From positions 41,276,512 through 41,340,511 of the forward strand of contig NC_134281.1 in NCBI RefSeq assembly GCF_949628215.1: a stretch of 64,000 bases of DNA, read 5' to 3'. Made by a program: the position numbers and the translations under genes. This DNA comes from Phalacrocorax aristotelis (Eukaryota; Chordata; Aves; Suliformes; Phalacrocoracidae). The notes below the pieces were generated by a model. It was not told the DNA's origin. It did no database searches and saw only the letters and a list, made by a program, of their open reading frames with translations. This document shows positions 1-43,654 of this stretch, one piece after another. Every line of letters starts with the position of its first letter. Position 1 is the first letter of the stretch.

Positions 1-3000
1 GGACCAGTGCTTCTAGCTTTCTAGACCTGGAAGCACAGTCAGAAGTTGAGCTTTTTCTTTTTTGGTGGTAGTAGTAGGGCTTCAGACTGTGGAGAAAGAC
101 CAGCTGGAGTCCCCTTGAGTCCTTTTCCGTGAAGGAATGCCATGTGAGTAGTAGCGGTTAGTTGATATTGCCATATTCTTCCCTTATACAGATACTGGGA
201 GAAAGGAGGGGGAAAAAAAAGCCCTGAAGCTAAGCTGTTGTTCCTATTGCTGAGTTATACTCTGCTGGGTGGCAGGTTTTCCAGGAATTAGGTTCTGCAT
301 GAAGGACAGAGGTGCTGCCTAAAAGTTCTTTGTTGTTGATGAATGTTTTTCTTTCTTGGTGTCAGTAGTTGTGTTGGTTGCAGCATAGCCAGACACTGCC
401 CTGTGCAGTTAGGTTGAGCTAACAAAAAGAAGGGTGTGCTGCTGCTGGAGGGGCTTAGTGAGGTCAGGTGGGGACAGGAGGAGGAAGAGGTTGGTGACTT
501 TTGGTAGCTGTATGTAAGGCTGTACCTCAGAGTTTTTTGCCAAATTGGATTAACCTGGGGCCCTGTTGGTAGGACCAGAAGTGATCTGTGCTCAGATCTG
601 GGATCCCATTGCAGTTTTTTTCATTGCTCCATTCTTGCTCTGTTTTACCGTGTGATGGCCTTTACAGATGTTTTTACAGTGTGACTAATGGCACCCCACA
701 GCTACAATTAGCACCTCCTCCGCTACCAGAGTACCTGTTGCTTTACAGAGATTTCTGCACTTCAAATCTCAGCTTTTTACTTTGTTGCGTTGGAACTAGG
801 TATAGTGCCTAACAGAAAGGGCTTTAATTGAGACACCCTCTTTAACCCTGACACTGTTTTTGTACCATCTGGCCATACCTTCTCCAACCAGAATTGCATG
901 CAGAGTTCCAGTATTGGGGCTACCAGCATTACAGCAGGGTGATTCTACTTAATAAAAGATGAACAGAGAACGCAGAGAGGGGTAAAAAAATTCGACGATC
1001 AAATTGTTCTTGCTGTTGATAGCAAATCCCAAGTTTGCTATTAAATCGTGTGGTTTTGCATCTGTGTTACAGGAAGAATGTCTATTGGTTAGGGAATGCC
1101 TTTGCTGGTGGCTTGCTCTGGACAGAAAGGCAAAGATAACTGGTAAAGTTCTGTTTGCTTTTGTTTTTGTTATTGTTAAGAGTGAACTTTAACAGTATCT
1201 TCTCACCACATTTTTAAAAAAAAAAAAGAAAAAGGCAAGCCATCAAAAAACACTTACCAAAGTGCAAAGCCACCACAGGAAGCACGCAACTACCAGAAAT
1301 CTTTGTGAATAAAGCAATCTAGGGGATTCAAGTGTCTTGCCATATGCAGAGTAGATGTTGACCACATCGATAAAACTCTTTAAGGCCTTTAAAAGTGTTT
1401 TTAAGTGCTTATGGCAACAAGTTAGTGACACTTATTTTTAAACCAGGTAGAGTGCAAAGAGATGCCAGTATTTCAGTTCATTCTCCTGAGGGCTGCTGTG
1501 GTCAACTTGAGGTTACCCTTCACCATCAGTAACTCCTGCCCCCTGGGAAGTGCTGGGGTGCGAGCACTGCTTCTGGGCAGCTCAGCCCCATTGCAGGATG
1601 GTGCTGGACAAGTTCCTCCTCTGGGTTAAAGAAATTTTGCGGTAGCAAAACCTCCTCTCTCATCCGTTCCTTCTCTGAGACCAGGTGACCTCCATGCATG
1701 CGGTGTCTGATGGTGCGGTGTGCTAGTGCCTAGTGGATGAGGAGGGAGTGTGGGACTTGCTTCCAGTCCCTCTTTGCTGCCACCATTGTAATGTGCAGCC
1801 TGTGCACTTAGTGCTGCCCAGCTCCAGGGAGGAGGAAGCAGGGGGTGGAGAGAACTGGGACAAGAGTCTCCATTTTGTGACATGATTTGAAAATGAAAAG
1901 AGTTAAGAACATCTGTGGCTGCTCTCAAGGAAGTGGCTACAGAGCTGAACACAAGGGAAATGACCATGTGTGGTTACTGTGCTGTGAACAGCCGGTGAGT
2001 CTCAGAGGAGGGGAGCTTTGCAGTAGTTCTGTGGTCACCAAGAAGTCCCAGCTCCTTTGCACGTTTTACATATTCTCGAACTAGAAAGCTGTAGTCTGTG
2101 TAAGTCTGCCTGCTCAGGCCATTGGTATTTGGAGGAACTATTGCTTCTAATTCTACCTCTCGTGTTAGAGGCTGCAGAGCGAGATGTGGGACACCCAGGC
2201 TTGTTACCGATGCTGGTGCTGATTTCCTGGCTAAGTGGGCAAGTCATTTAATTTTTCTTTCTCCTATACTCATTTGCAGAAGAGACAAGCTGATAGTGTT
2301 TTTTGTGCCATCTCACCAATCTCGACTGTGCTAGGTATCAGCTGTTTGCTTGTTTTGGTTTGTTTCTTACTAAAGATCTAAGACATGATCAGAAATCTGG
2401 GTGCTGTCATAATAAATCTAAGCTTTCCTCTTCCTTAAAAGCGAGTAAAATAGAAGATTCCCTTGTTGGAGGAGCACCAGTGGATCATGGAGATGGTAAT
2501 TGTACCTGAAGGGATGTATCATCTTGGTATTACGCCAAAGGTGATGTAGTGGTTTTGCAACAGGAGGGTAAAAATAGCCCCCCTCCCAGGTACACTCTCA
2601 GTCTAAATAATTAGCCAGCGGAACAGTGTTGAGTGTGGAACAGTGTGGTGCCAGGATGGCATGTCTAAGACCTGGGGTTCATCTTTTCTCCACAGGTACA
2701 GACTGCTGAGCAGATGAAATCAGTTAAGTGAATAAGGTGGAGATGAGATGGATTGTGGCTTATAAAACTTTTGGTTTGCAAAGAGAACTTGGAGGAGAAC
2801 CTGTAGATGCATAGCGAGTCCCTAGACATCAGGTTTCTTCATCAAATATTTCAGCGTGGTAGCATCTCTGAGATTTTAAGGCTTGGAAGAGCAGGATGAA
2901 GTGGCCTCTTGCTACAGTCCGGTTAAAGAGGGGAGTTGTTCTGCAGTTGCAGTCCTTCATCTGGAAGATGTGGACAATGGAAATGCTTCATCTCCCTTCT

Positions 3001-5706
3001 GCTTAGGAAAACTGCTGGTAACTCCAAAATATTGAGGGAGCAAAAGGAGCTTGAATTACTAGGATATGTTGTGGAGGAGGAAGGTAGGTGTGGAAGCTTT
3101 GTAGAAGTCCTAGCACGTTGGACACTGAATCCTCCTTGTGCTCCTAAATCACAGCACCATCCTAGCCAGATGGCTGCTTTTGCTGCGTACATCCATGGCA
3201 TAGTGAGTTGTGTGATGACGCTAGCCCTCTGTAGTCTTCTAGTTAGCAGAGAATGTTGCACATTGTAGTGCTTTTTCTTCCATTCTTTTTACGTTCGTTT
3301 CCACCCCTGCCTTTCTGATTGATCTGTGCGATGACTACAGTGTGTTTTCCTCTTTTGGAAAAGGTAGAACTGTTCCCTGGGCTTCTGCAGCTCCTCGTAG
3401 ACCTAAGTGCTGCGCTGACTTCTGGCTTGGGTGTATGACCAAAGACTTATGAGTTGAAAGAGTTGTCATGTGTTAGTGGAGCTGATGGACATAACCCCGT
3501 GCTCACTCTCTAACTGCCTCAGTTGTGAGGCACATTATATTAGCTTTCACTGAAGTTTTAGCTTTTAACTGGGGCATGAAGAGCACATGCGAGGTCTTGC
3601 CACATCCAGTTCTAGTGACCTGACAAGGATCACTCGCCAGGTAAACCCAGAAGGAAGAAGCTTTGCACACCCGTAACACTTTCTCTTCAAAGAAAATGTG
3701 GATTTGGCGGTCTTTGCTGCACTGACTGATTTTCCTGGAAGTTTTTCCACACATCTGAACTGAACTTCAGGAAACCCCTTAAATCAGTGCAGTGCCACCA
3801 GGAAGAGGCCATGTTTCCTGAAGATCTGCTTCATTGCTGGGAAGATAACATGGCTTTTTGCCAGAGAACTTCCATCATCTCTGAAAGGTGCAAACCACCA
3901 GCTGCGTGCTAGCGTGGGCACAGAGAGGGGATGTAGGTGAGTGGCATGAAGGAGAACATAAAGGAAGGAAAAGGATCGTTAATGCTGTGTCCCAGACAGG
4001 AATAAAAACAGATTGTCCATGTAAATCTCTTTAAGGCTGGAATCCCCCTTCAGTCCTGTTAGCATCAGTCTTGCCAATAAAGTTCTTTTTTAGATGGTTA
4101 GCTTGTGGAAAAAAACAAAACAAAACAAAACAAAACTTTCCCCTAGCTTTTGCGTGTAATAGGTTTTGGAGTATCAGCTACGTGGTAATTATGTAAAAAT
4201 CATATCAATTGTTTGGTAAGTTTCCATGATGGCTTGAGGCTTGATACATGAATATATTTGCCTCTAGGGAAATTAATACCGCTTTAGCTGAAATGCAGTT
4301 AGTATTGACTATACAAGGATATAGTAACAGATTGTAAGCTTCTCAAGAATTGTATAATTTAAAGTTGTTATTATACCAGAAACTGTGGATGAGAACAAAT
4401 TAAGTACACATGGTTCAGAAGCAAGTTATAAAAATTGTTGGTCACTGTTCCTTTCATAGGAGCCCATTTTTATCCAAAGGAACATCAGGCTGGAAAGATC
4501 AGGTAATAAAGAGGAAAATGTGACTTTGTGTTTGTGTGCGTGCTCATGCGTCTGCAACAGCCGTTACAGATGGTACAATAAAGGTGGTGAATTAATACGC
4601 AGCTTTCTGAGCGAGCTGAAAAACTTCTTCCCACATAGGTGACACGTCATGAAATTCAGAGAAGTAGCTGATACGGTGTTGGAAAAGCACAGGAAATGAG
4701 CAGAGTTAATTCTCATAGTGTGACACTGAATTGAGTGGGCTTGTAAAGCGTTGAGTCTGGTCCGAACAGTCAGTAAGTGAACGCAACAGGAGTCTGCCTC
4801 CTCTGCTCTTTGGAGTTAGATTGCTAAAAATGGAAATATATAACATATGTTAATATAAGTGCACAAATAATGAAGGCTGGCTGACATACCTGACCATATG
4901 CACCCTGTTTTTCAGTTCTTAAGAACTTTGCTGTGTGTTAACTATTTTTGCTGAAAATTTCCATTATATGTGCTCTCAGCCTGATTTTTAAAACAAAGTT
5001 TTACAACATAGATCAGTCATATCACAGAATGAATACTGTAGAAAAACCCAAGGGGAATTAGTAATTCTGGTTTTAGGGTAGAGGTAAACAGCATGTGGTG
5101 AGATCACTCTGAATAACAGAATAAAATGAAACAAACACTAAATTGCGCATTCAGGGAAAGAGTCCTGTGGAATAAAAACCAGCATATGACATACATAAAG
5201 ATGATGAAATATTGCATATGCACAGAAAAGACCCAAATACAGTTAAAAAGAAAACCTCATTCTGCCCTGTAGCACTTGGGTTCTTGAATTTCCAAAAATA
5301 TCATTTTAAAAGCCTTTTTTTCTTCAGTGTGGCTGGAAAGCAACACCCCCAGAAAAGAGCGCCAATAGTAGTTATTATAGTTAATCTTAAATTATTAGTG
5401 AACAGAAGCTTTGAGAGTTGAGTTAGTGTAGTGAGCAGATCCACAGGTCAGAAGGAGACATGGACACCGTAGGCAGCAGGGAGGAGGGTGCTGAACCTTT
5501 TGTCATCTGACTTACTTGGACAAGAGTTTTAGACCTGAAGGAGCTCTGTGTATGGTGATGTCCTACTTCAATCAAAAGGTTTTACCTTTTTCTTTCTTGT
5601 GAGCTTTAGTTAATCGAGGTTGAGCTGACCTTTGCTGTGGTGGTGGTTGTGCCTTCCCACGGCTGCTCTAGGAGGGTGGTTGGTCAGCAGTGCGATAGCC
5701 CCCTAG
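1..5706. other. Upstream region, nothing coding recognised
   Basis: Mixed-composition DNA, no CpG island, no splice-bounded block with conserved protein similarity. It contains a (CAAAA)n repeat at 4109-4136. Whether this is intron 1 of JAK1 or intergenic depends on where exon 1 lies, which cannot be told from the window. Confidence 0.6.
4109..4136. repeat. (CAAAA)n microsatellite
   Basis: Four to five units of CAAAA following an A run. Confidence 0.85.
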
Positions 5707-6322
5707 TGTTGTTGTTTAGCCCCAGCCAGCAACTAAGCCCAACGTAGCTGCTCGCTCACTCCCCCCACCCTGGTGGGATGGGGGAGGGAATCAGAAGGGC
5801 AAAGTAAGAAAACTTATGGGTTAAGAACAGTTCAATAATTAAAATAAAACTGTAATAGTAGTAATATAATAATGTTAATAATAATAATAACAACGATGTA
5901 ATGAAAAGGAGAATAACAGGAGAGAAAGAGGCAAAACCTGGGGTAGGTGGGGGAACCAACCAAAAAAAAGTGATGCAACTACTCACCACCTGCTGACCAA
6001 TGCCGCCAGTCCCAGAGCCGCGATGGCTGCTTCCTCTGGCCAACTCGCCCTAGTTCATATACTGGGCATGATGTCATATGATATGGAATATCCCTTTGGC
6101 CAGTTTAGATCAGGTGTCTTGGCTGTGCCCCCTCCCCTCCCGGCTTCTTGTGCACCTGGCAGAGCATGGGAAGCTATAAAAGTCCTTGACCAGAGAAGCA
6201 CTACTTAGCAACAACTAAACCATCAGTGTGTTATCAACATTATTCTCATACTAAATCCAAACCACAGCACTATACCAGCTACAGTGAAGAAACTTAACTC
6301 TATGCCAGCCGAAACCATGACA
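5707..6322 (-). mobile_element. Solo LTR of an avian endogenous retrovirus
   Basis: A 616-base block read on the minus strand begins TGTCATGGTTTCGGCTGGC and ends AACAACAACA, with the TG...CA ends of an LTR. It contains GGGATATTCCATATCATATG, a TGACATCA element and the terminal GGGGGGAGTGAGCGAGCAGC to GTTGCTGGCTGGGG, landmarks I recognise from a family common in bird genomes. The consensus TATA (CATATAAAG) is altered here to GTATATGAA. No internal gag/pol/env sequence and no second LTR lie beside it, so it is a solo LTR. No clear target-site duplication is visible (ccctag left, gtgatt right). The family (ERVL- or ERVK-type) is not certain. Confidence 0.8.
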
Positions 6323-7761
6323 GTGATTTGGGATTTTAATGTGCTGATTCATCGCTGTTTGCTATTGTATCGATACTGTAATTTTCTTGTGTTAAAATTT
6401 ATGAAGTTAAGTAGTGCACCTGGTTTTATTTTAAATAAGTCTCTAATAGGTTGTGCTAGATTAGATGTGTGTCACATGCTGAATGGGCTGTGACATGTTT
6501 CTTTACTAGGGTGTTGAAAAAATAAAATTGAGAACTTTCAGGCTGACATAAACTATGAATACTACAAAAATGGCAAGCCCTGTACACTTAAGGAAAGCCT
6601 ATCTATTACTTTCTTAGCATAAGCAATTGTAAACATCCCCAGGCTCTGGATTTGTCATGAAACCAGAAACTAAATTGGTTGAAAAAGAAAAAAAGAGGAA
6701 GAACTTGCAAATGGTGTTTCAGACTGAGTTCTGGTTTGGTCAGATTTTATCTGGGATTTTCCTCTCCTCACTTTTTAGGGACTTTTGCCCCTGAAACAGA
6801 CCTTCCATCTCTGCATTTGGCTTCCATGTTGTTTATGGTGGGAAGTGTAGAGACTGCAGGGGTAGTGGTGTAGCAGGGCCTGCAGGGGCGGTCAGCAGCG
6901 CTGGCCAGAGTCTTGTTTTCCTGTCAGAACTCCCCGAAATGAGCAGGAAGCAAAACTTGCATTTTTAAATCTGAGCAGGTCTCAGAGTGGAGGTTTGCCG
7001 GGGTGTTTCTTCTCAAAACCTGTGTGGGTTTCATGTTTTCCCTTTGCCCATTAAAATGTTTTATGAATGGAAAACAAAAGGTGCTGGGTCCATGGAGTCC
7101 AGGTGGGATGGGCTGCACGTGCAGGCAGCAGCTTTCAGGCAGCTGAGGGCATTTCTCCTGGCAGGCATGGTGGTTCTGCTTGCATCTCCTCCACATTGCA
7201 GTGTCTCTCTTTTGGGAACTGTGGCAGTTCTACTGGGAGAAATTTAAGTGTGTCCCACTGAGAATGAGAAAACTGAGTTGAGGTAAAAACCCAACAAAGC
7301 CTTTTGTCTGCTCAGATGGGGAGCATAAGCTACGTGGCATCTACAGCCTTGATTGAACTCAGGTGAGAAGTTTTCTTAAAAATGCACATTGGAGCTTGTA
7401 GCCAGTGTCTGTTGGTATCTGACATCTTGAAGTATCTGCCAGCTGACAGTTTTATCCTGTTTCCTTGTTCAAGTGAAGTTTTTTGTGTTTCAGGGCATTT
7501 TTTGTCGAGGTGGAATCTTGGCAGGGCCAGGTGCAGATGTCCTGGCTTCACAGGAGGCTTCAGAGCCAGGTGGACTTTCCTGGGCTCGCTCTTCCGCAAC
7601 AGTGGATTAGCTTCTTCCTTCTTGTTCAAGGAAGATTTGCAGATAGTTTCTAAAGTATTTAATTTATGCCTCTGCCTTTTCTTTCCTTGATTTTTGAGGC
7701 ATACAAAAGTTTAAAGGGGTTTTCTAACAAATAATGTTGTACATTTGGGTTTTTTCTGTAG

Positions 7762-7842
7762 AAATTCTGCAGGACTATTGGGCTTTAACCAATCTGCTTT
7801 TACTAAGGAAATCTTAGCTGTGGCAAGTCATAGGCAGGAACG
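7762..7842 (+). other. Candidate non-coding exon upstream of JAK1 exon 2
   Basis: An 81-base block is preceded by a T-rich tract and tctgtag and followed by a good donor, gtgagt. It has no useful reading frame. It could be a 5'UTR exon of JAK1 or a decoy; transcript data are needed. No homology is recognised. Confidence 0.25.
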
Positions 7843-10079
7843 GTGAGTTTTTACCAAATGTTATTCTCTTCCAAATACTTCATTAAGTCTTAATAGTTTA
7901 ATAGCCAAACCAGAAACAAACTAATTTTGAAGAACCCTTCTTTAGAATTCCCTCTCCCTATTTTTTAACTTTTCATCTTTCTGATACCAAAATTCTGTGA
8001 GAACTTCATCTGTGTATGAGAGAAGCATACTTTCTGTGGGTTCCAGAACTGTTCATTGACCTCGTCCAAAGAAATCAGGTCCAAGTTTTAGCAATGATGG
8101 GTGCATGGTATTTTTTTTGTGCACCCAAAAATCACTAATTTTGTGGTTGTAACCCTTGCATGAAGGATGAACTGTTGCCCCCCGCTCTGCTGGTGGTGCA
8201 CCGGGCTGGGGATTTGCTTACTGTGCCAGCTAGCAGAGTTACTCCATGACTGACATACAGAATTTTAAGAAGATGGCAGCTATGTGTGTATGCATTGGTC
8301 AGGATTTTAAATGACCAGAGAAACCCTTTGCTTTGGGGAGTGCTCAAAAGGCTATAAAGCGTGTGAAGTTAAGAAGCGGTATGTTGAGAAGAGCTATCTT
8401 CCCTTCCCCTAAATATTTTGCAGCATGCATCACAAAAGACTCTACCATAAGAAACAGAAATCAGGTGAAGAGAAAATGTGCTCTGAAAAAAGCAAATGCT
8501 GTCCAGTCAGTAAGACTAGTCGCAAGTAGAGACTGAGTGCATCCCTGTGGTCCTGTGTCTGTCCCCTGGAGAAGTGCTGCTTGAGGAGGATGGGCTAAGT
8601 ATTGAGAGATGCTGCAAGGATGAGCGGGGGAAAGTGGAGCTTGTTGTGCAGGAAGAGACCAGTGGAGCTCAGTGAAAGCTAAGCAAAATGCAGTCTGAGA
8701 AAGGGTACAGCTGGTATCTGTAAATTCATCAGGGAACATTCAAGAGGGAGGGAGATAATCTGCAGGAGATACACAAAAATGATAGTGCACTGAGGCTCTG
8801 AAACTTTTTAAGTGGTAAAGGATAAAAATCCCTGTCAGATTTCTGAAGTAAAGCATGAGAGTCTGTGATGGCGCTGTGTAACGTGATGCCTAAGATTGCA
8901 AGAGACCAATATAGTGGCCGTGGGGAGCTCTGAGTCACGGACACAGGTTTGGCGTGAGACTTGGATGGGGGACAGTTGAACGGCTGCCTGTACATGCCTG
9001 CAGGCAGCAGGGTGTAGAGGAGCAAAGGGCTGCCGTAACGCTGTCCTGGCTGTCACTGTGTGCTGTGACCTGTATGTACAATAATATTACTGTGTAGGAC
9101 TGATGAGAGATGCTACTACTAAGAGCAGGAACTTGTCTTGTTCAGTGGAGACTTTTTGGAAGACTGTTAAGATGCATTTTTAAAAAGGTGAATTCCTGAC
9201 ATTGAACATGGGAATATCTGGAAAACTCTTTAGTAAACAGTAAGTTAGAGATTGGATGTTGGTTTGCTTGGTTCATCCCCCAAAGTGAATTGTAAATGAA
9301 GCAGCACTTAAGGTTTTTCTTGTATTGTGGGAATTGCTGCCATGATTAGAAACAGGAGTATGAGCTATCAAGCAAAACCAAAGAACGCTGTGTTGAAAAG
9401 CAACAATTCTGATTTATGAATCTGCAAGAAGGCAATGGTTTTATATTTCCCTTCACGTTTTAAAATGTCTGGACAATCTTTTTAATATTATGCTGACACA
9501 GATATTAAAATATATTGAGTTTCAGTTACAAGATATGCCATTCAAAAGGGAGTGTTTTCAATTAGGTTAAAGCTAATATCCTTAAGCTTTTGCATTTAAA
9601 TTTTCTGGTGCTGTGCAGAAATAATTACTGGCTTGCCTGCATGTTCAGTAATCACACTTTCAGTTACTTCTTCCCCATATTATTGCTGAGGGAATGTGTC
9701 TGGAAACTCAAATTTAGCATTAAAGTAGCATGGATGGAAGGAACATGCAATTTAATGGTAAATGTGTGCTCTGCTATTAATGTTAGTTTTTTCTATGATA
9801 GTATCACATTTGCTGGGCACTTTCCAAGTACAAGGGAGGCTTCTGCAGCACTGTCAGATTTTCTCCAGACTAAGCCTAAGGCTTATAAAGCAATATTCAT
9901 TGAAGTCTGCTATATCAGATTAAGGCCCAATGCTGTTGCGGCAAGAACAGTATGCATTTAGTCCAAGAATGTTTTGGCAGAGATAGGGGAGAAGGGGATA
10001 TGGAGGGATGGAGAATACAAATGGAGGAGTCTTTCAGCTTCAGATGCGTGATGGGTGACATTTAACAAACCAGCAGTAC

Positions 10080-10134
10080 TGTCACATTTAGTTGAGACAC
10101 ATTTTGTCACATTTAGTTTACTGTCACACTTAAT
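10080..10134. repeat. Three dispersed copies of TGTCACATTTAGTT
   Basis: Copies start at 10080, 10105 and 10122 (the third as TGTCACACTTAATT), 25 and 17 bases apart. Confidence 0.7.
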
Positions 10135-11340
10135 TAGTGACTACCCCAGGAGAAGCAAGTGGGATGGTTTCCCTTTGAGAGCGTGGAGCTGTGGCTGGTG
10201 GACAGTGATGCGGAACCAGTGCCAAAGTATGGGAGTCTTTCTGGAGATGCAGAACAGAGTCCCACATCCTTATTCTCTTCAAGAAGTCCAGACTCCTTCT
10301 GCATCTGGCTTATTCCCATACCAGTGGGAGAGGAGCAGCCTTGCCCACCTTTGGAAAGGAACATACACCCATGACTTCCAACCATGCAAGCTCTTTCACT
10401 GATGCTCCATGCTCTACTATCAGGAGTGGGACTAAGGAGACTTCTTACCAACGACCACTCTTCCCCTCTTTGCTTCTTTGGTATTCTTGTAGTGTCTTGT
10501 TGATTTTACAGCCCTGGTATCAGACAATGCTTTAGATAGAGGCACTGTCATGCCTGCCATTAAAAAGAGATGGTATTGATATTTTGATATTTTCCTGGTT
10601 TGCTTCAGGTGATAACAACAAGCTGTAACTTTGGGTGGGAGTAGTTTTGCAAACTAGCCCCAGAATACTAAGTTGGTTGTGGTGTTAGATAAGGCTTAAA
10701 AAAGAAGTAGGCTCTTGGAAGGTGCCCCTGCTGCTTGAAGGCACTGAAGTAATGGGCTGCACTCCTTGTGAACATGGTTTTTCCGAGAGAAAGATGACCC
10801 TTTCAATGATACTGTGTTGATTAGATTACTTATTCTCTGCTGCCTACCCAAGGGTCTGCACCTTTCATAGAGCAAAGGAGAATAAAACAAAGAAAAAAAC
10901 TGGTAGTCTGGAAGGGAAAGAAACAATAGAGACTAGGGAAGAATTGGAATTAGCAATATGTAGTTAAAAATGTGAAGACTGAAGTGACTTCAAAAGCTGT
11001 GAAGGAGATAAAGGACTGAGAATAATGCTTCTTTGGTGTCTCAGCTAAGGGTTGCAATAAGTACACCACCAAACTCATGGTTGGTGCTCTGAAAATAAGA
11101 AAAAACAATGAATGACGAAGGCTTTCCCCCGGTTTTTATTTGCATCTCAACCAGCGTGCCCAAGAAATCAAATCAGTAGCCTCCTATGACTGTCTTTGGT
11201 TGAGACTAGATCTGGATCTCAATTATATTAATGGAAAGATACCCTCAGATAGCAAGTGGCATTTTATCAGCATGACCATATATTTTGTGCCTCAAACTGT
11301 AGAAAGCCATTCCTGACATTTTTTTTTTTTTTTCCCTCAG

Positions 11341-11414
11341 CCACAGTCAAGTTGCTCTTGGAGATTGTGAAGATAATCCGTTTCAGTTGTGTAGAGGATC
11401 AGACAGTCACATAA

Positions 11415-11420
<6 letters not shown>
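11341..11420 (+). CDS. JAK1: JAK1 exon 2: 5'UTR plus first two codons
   Basis: A long T tract and ccctcag end the intron at 11340, and the donor gtgtgt begins at 11421. Bases 11341-11414 are 5'UTR with no upstream ATG. The exon ends ATG CAG (11415-11420), coding Met-Gln, which joins Tyr-Leu-Asn of exon 3 as in mammalian JAK1 (MQYLN). The in-frame TAA at 11412-11414 rules out a longer N-terminus. The start context is weak (T at -3, C at +4). Confidence 0.85.
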
Positions 11421-41810
<30,390 letters not shown>

Positions 41811-43161
41811 TTTTTTTTTTATACTGTCAGTACTTTAAATGTGTGTCAAAATATAAATGCCCAAGACCTTTCATTTTTTTTTTTAATTGCTGTAATTTGT
41901 ACTCTGACTGTGCTAATGTGTCTAAAGGATTCTTCTTCCAACAGTTTTCCTTTTTCAGTTTAGTCAACAGTTGGATCAAATTAATTAAAAGGTATGGCAG
42001 AAATAATAGCTTGAACTCCTTTTGCTGCTGTTTTTGCAAGGCAGTTTTATCTTTATCTGATTATGGTCTCGCCACAATTTGAACTACCCTGGTGAATGCG
42101 AACTGAAAGAACAGTGTCAGAAAATGCTGCAGTTCTCAGTGCAATCTGTAGCATTTAAAACAAGTCTGCTGCACACGCTCATGCCTTGAATAACTAAACT
42201 AGTGGACCTAAGAGGACTTGGTACAGTAATTTTGTAATTTTTATGGTGTTCTGTGTTTAAAAAAAAAAGTTTGGCTGACAAATATCCTTTATGTGCACTT
42301 AAATTTACGACTCTGGCATAAGAAGCCAGAGGTGACAAAGTAATTAGCTCATCTTAACCAGTCTGCAGTTCTGAGCTCTTATATATATTTCCAAAAAAAA
42401 AAATAAAAAAAAAACATTGGTTGACTGTTGTGTTAAAAAAGAAAACCCAACAAAAAAACACGGATCAGCATGTATAGTGACAGATTTCATGGGGAAACCC
42501 AGCTGCTGGATAAATATATTTCCTTCTCCTAACTCAGCCCTTCCACATTACACATTTCTACCCGCTGAAGCTTCCACCATTTATGTAGCTATCTGACATG
42601 CAAACACAATGCTTTTTAGCTTGTACTGCAGGTGAACTACACTGTGGTGAAATGTGCATGGGAAATTAATTACATACTTTGGGGCTAGAAGAGAAAATGA
42701 AGCCACCTACAGGAGAATCTGGGGAAGCACTCCCCTAACAAAGAATAATCATCTAAAGGTGAAGACTGAGCCGAGCCCCTGGGGCAGCATCCCTAGGAGA
42801 GGAGGAGGAGCCCTCAAACACCCGTTAACAGTCTTTTTGTTACCAGGGGTGCACATCTCACTCATTTGTTTTGGTCAATGACTTCTTGGGCCAGCATGTT
42901 AACTCATTTTAGCAGTTCTTCTGTACAGCCGCTCCTTTGGCCTAAGACACCGATTCTTTAAACAGCAGCATTGGCCTTTACTTAATTTGACTTACAGGCT
43001 CAAACCAGGCACTTATGCAGTATTCAGTTAACCAATGGGAGAGCCAGTGGGGCCAGACTGGGACCACACGTTTTATCGGCAGGACCAGATTTAGCATTTA
43101 ACCTGTAAGCAAGTCAAGTGAGGGCACACGCTACTCTTCTTTTGTAAACCTGTCAGGCTGC

Positions 43162-43167
43162 AATAAA
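43162..43167 (+). promoter_or_regulatory. JAK1: Possible proximal JAK1 poly(A) signal
   Basis: AATAAA in gcaataaatggtggttt, with a TGG-rich downstream element. Use here would shorten the 3'UTR by about 300 bases. Another AATAAA at 42402-42407 lies inside an A run and is less convincing. Confidence 0.4.
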
Positions 43168-43456
43168 TGGTGGTTTAACTGGAAACCTTCTGCTGACCCG
43201 TGTCCTAAAACCTGGGCGCTAATGTTTTCCCAACACACCTTGATTTTGAAAATACTTTGAGGAGAGACTCAGTTCTGGCAATAACAGAAAGATTTCTTTA
43301 AATATATACCTATATATATATAAAAAAATTGTAATTATGAGCTCCAACAAGGTCAGATTTATTTTTACAGTATTATGTGGTTTTTCTGTATGTATGTCAC
43401 TTATGAACCTGATTTAAATCTGTAAGCACTTTGTTACTCTTTATACAAACAAATCT

Positions 43457-43462
43457 AATAAA
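43457..43462 (+). promoter_or_regulatory. JAK1: Main JAK1 poly(A) signal AATAAA
   Basis: AATAAA in ctaataaagatt, followed within 20 bases by a T8 run and a TG-rich stretch suited to CstF binding. It is the last plus-strand hexamer before the RAVER2 end. Confidence 0.7.
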
Positions 43463-43654
43463 GATTTTTTTTCCTCCACATGTGTATCTTTTTAAATCAA
43501 AAATTAAACAGATTTTAAAACGTAACTTCCATAGGAATGGTGATCAGAACGGGTCACCTTCAAAACCACCTTCCCCTACATTAAATGATTATTTTAAGGG
43601 CAGCCCAGAGATGTTTTCCTCCCACAGGAATCCACTTTAAATGCGTACCAACAA

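Larger units (their letters stand above)
6323..11340. other. Region between the LTR and JAK1 exon 2
   Basis: No coding exon recognised. It holds the candidate block 7762-7842, a short three-copy TGTCACATTTAGTT repeat (10080-10134) and, at the right end, the long T tract of the exon 2 acceptor (11319-11333). Confidence 0.6.
41811..43480 (+). other. JAK1: JAK1 3' untranslated region
   Basis: About 1.67 kb of AT-rich sequence after the stop with no reading frame of note. It contains A and T runs, a (TA)n patch at about 43306-43321, and three AATAAA hexamers (42402, 43162, 43457). The last, followed by a T-rich tract, is the most likely main site. The right end (43480) is inferred from that signal, not seen. 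Confidence 0.75.

Noticed and set aside
6173-6181. Plus-strand ctataaaag as an LTR TATA box giving a sense promoter for JAK1
   Set aside because: The family landmarks place the LTR sense strand on minus, so this motif is not at the LTR's own promoter position.
1-11340. mir-101-1, which lies upstream of JAK1 in mammals
   Set aside because: No match to the mature sequence was seen by eye on either strand; it is probably further upstream.
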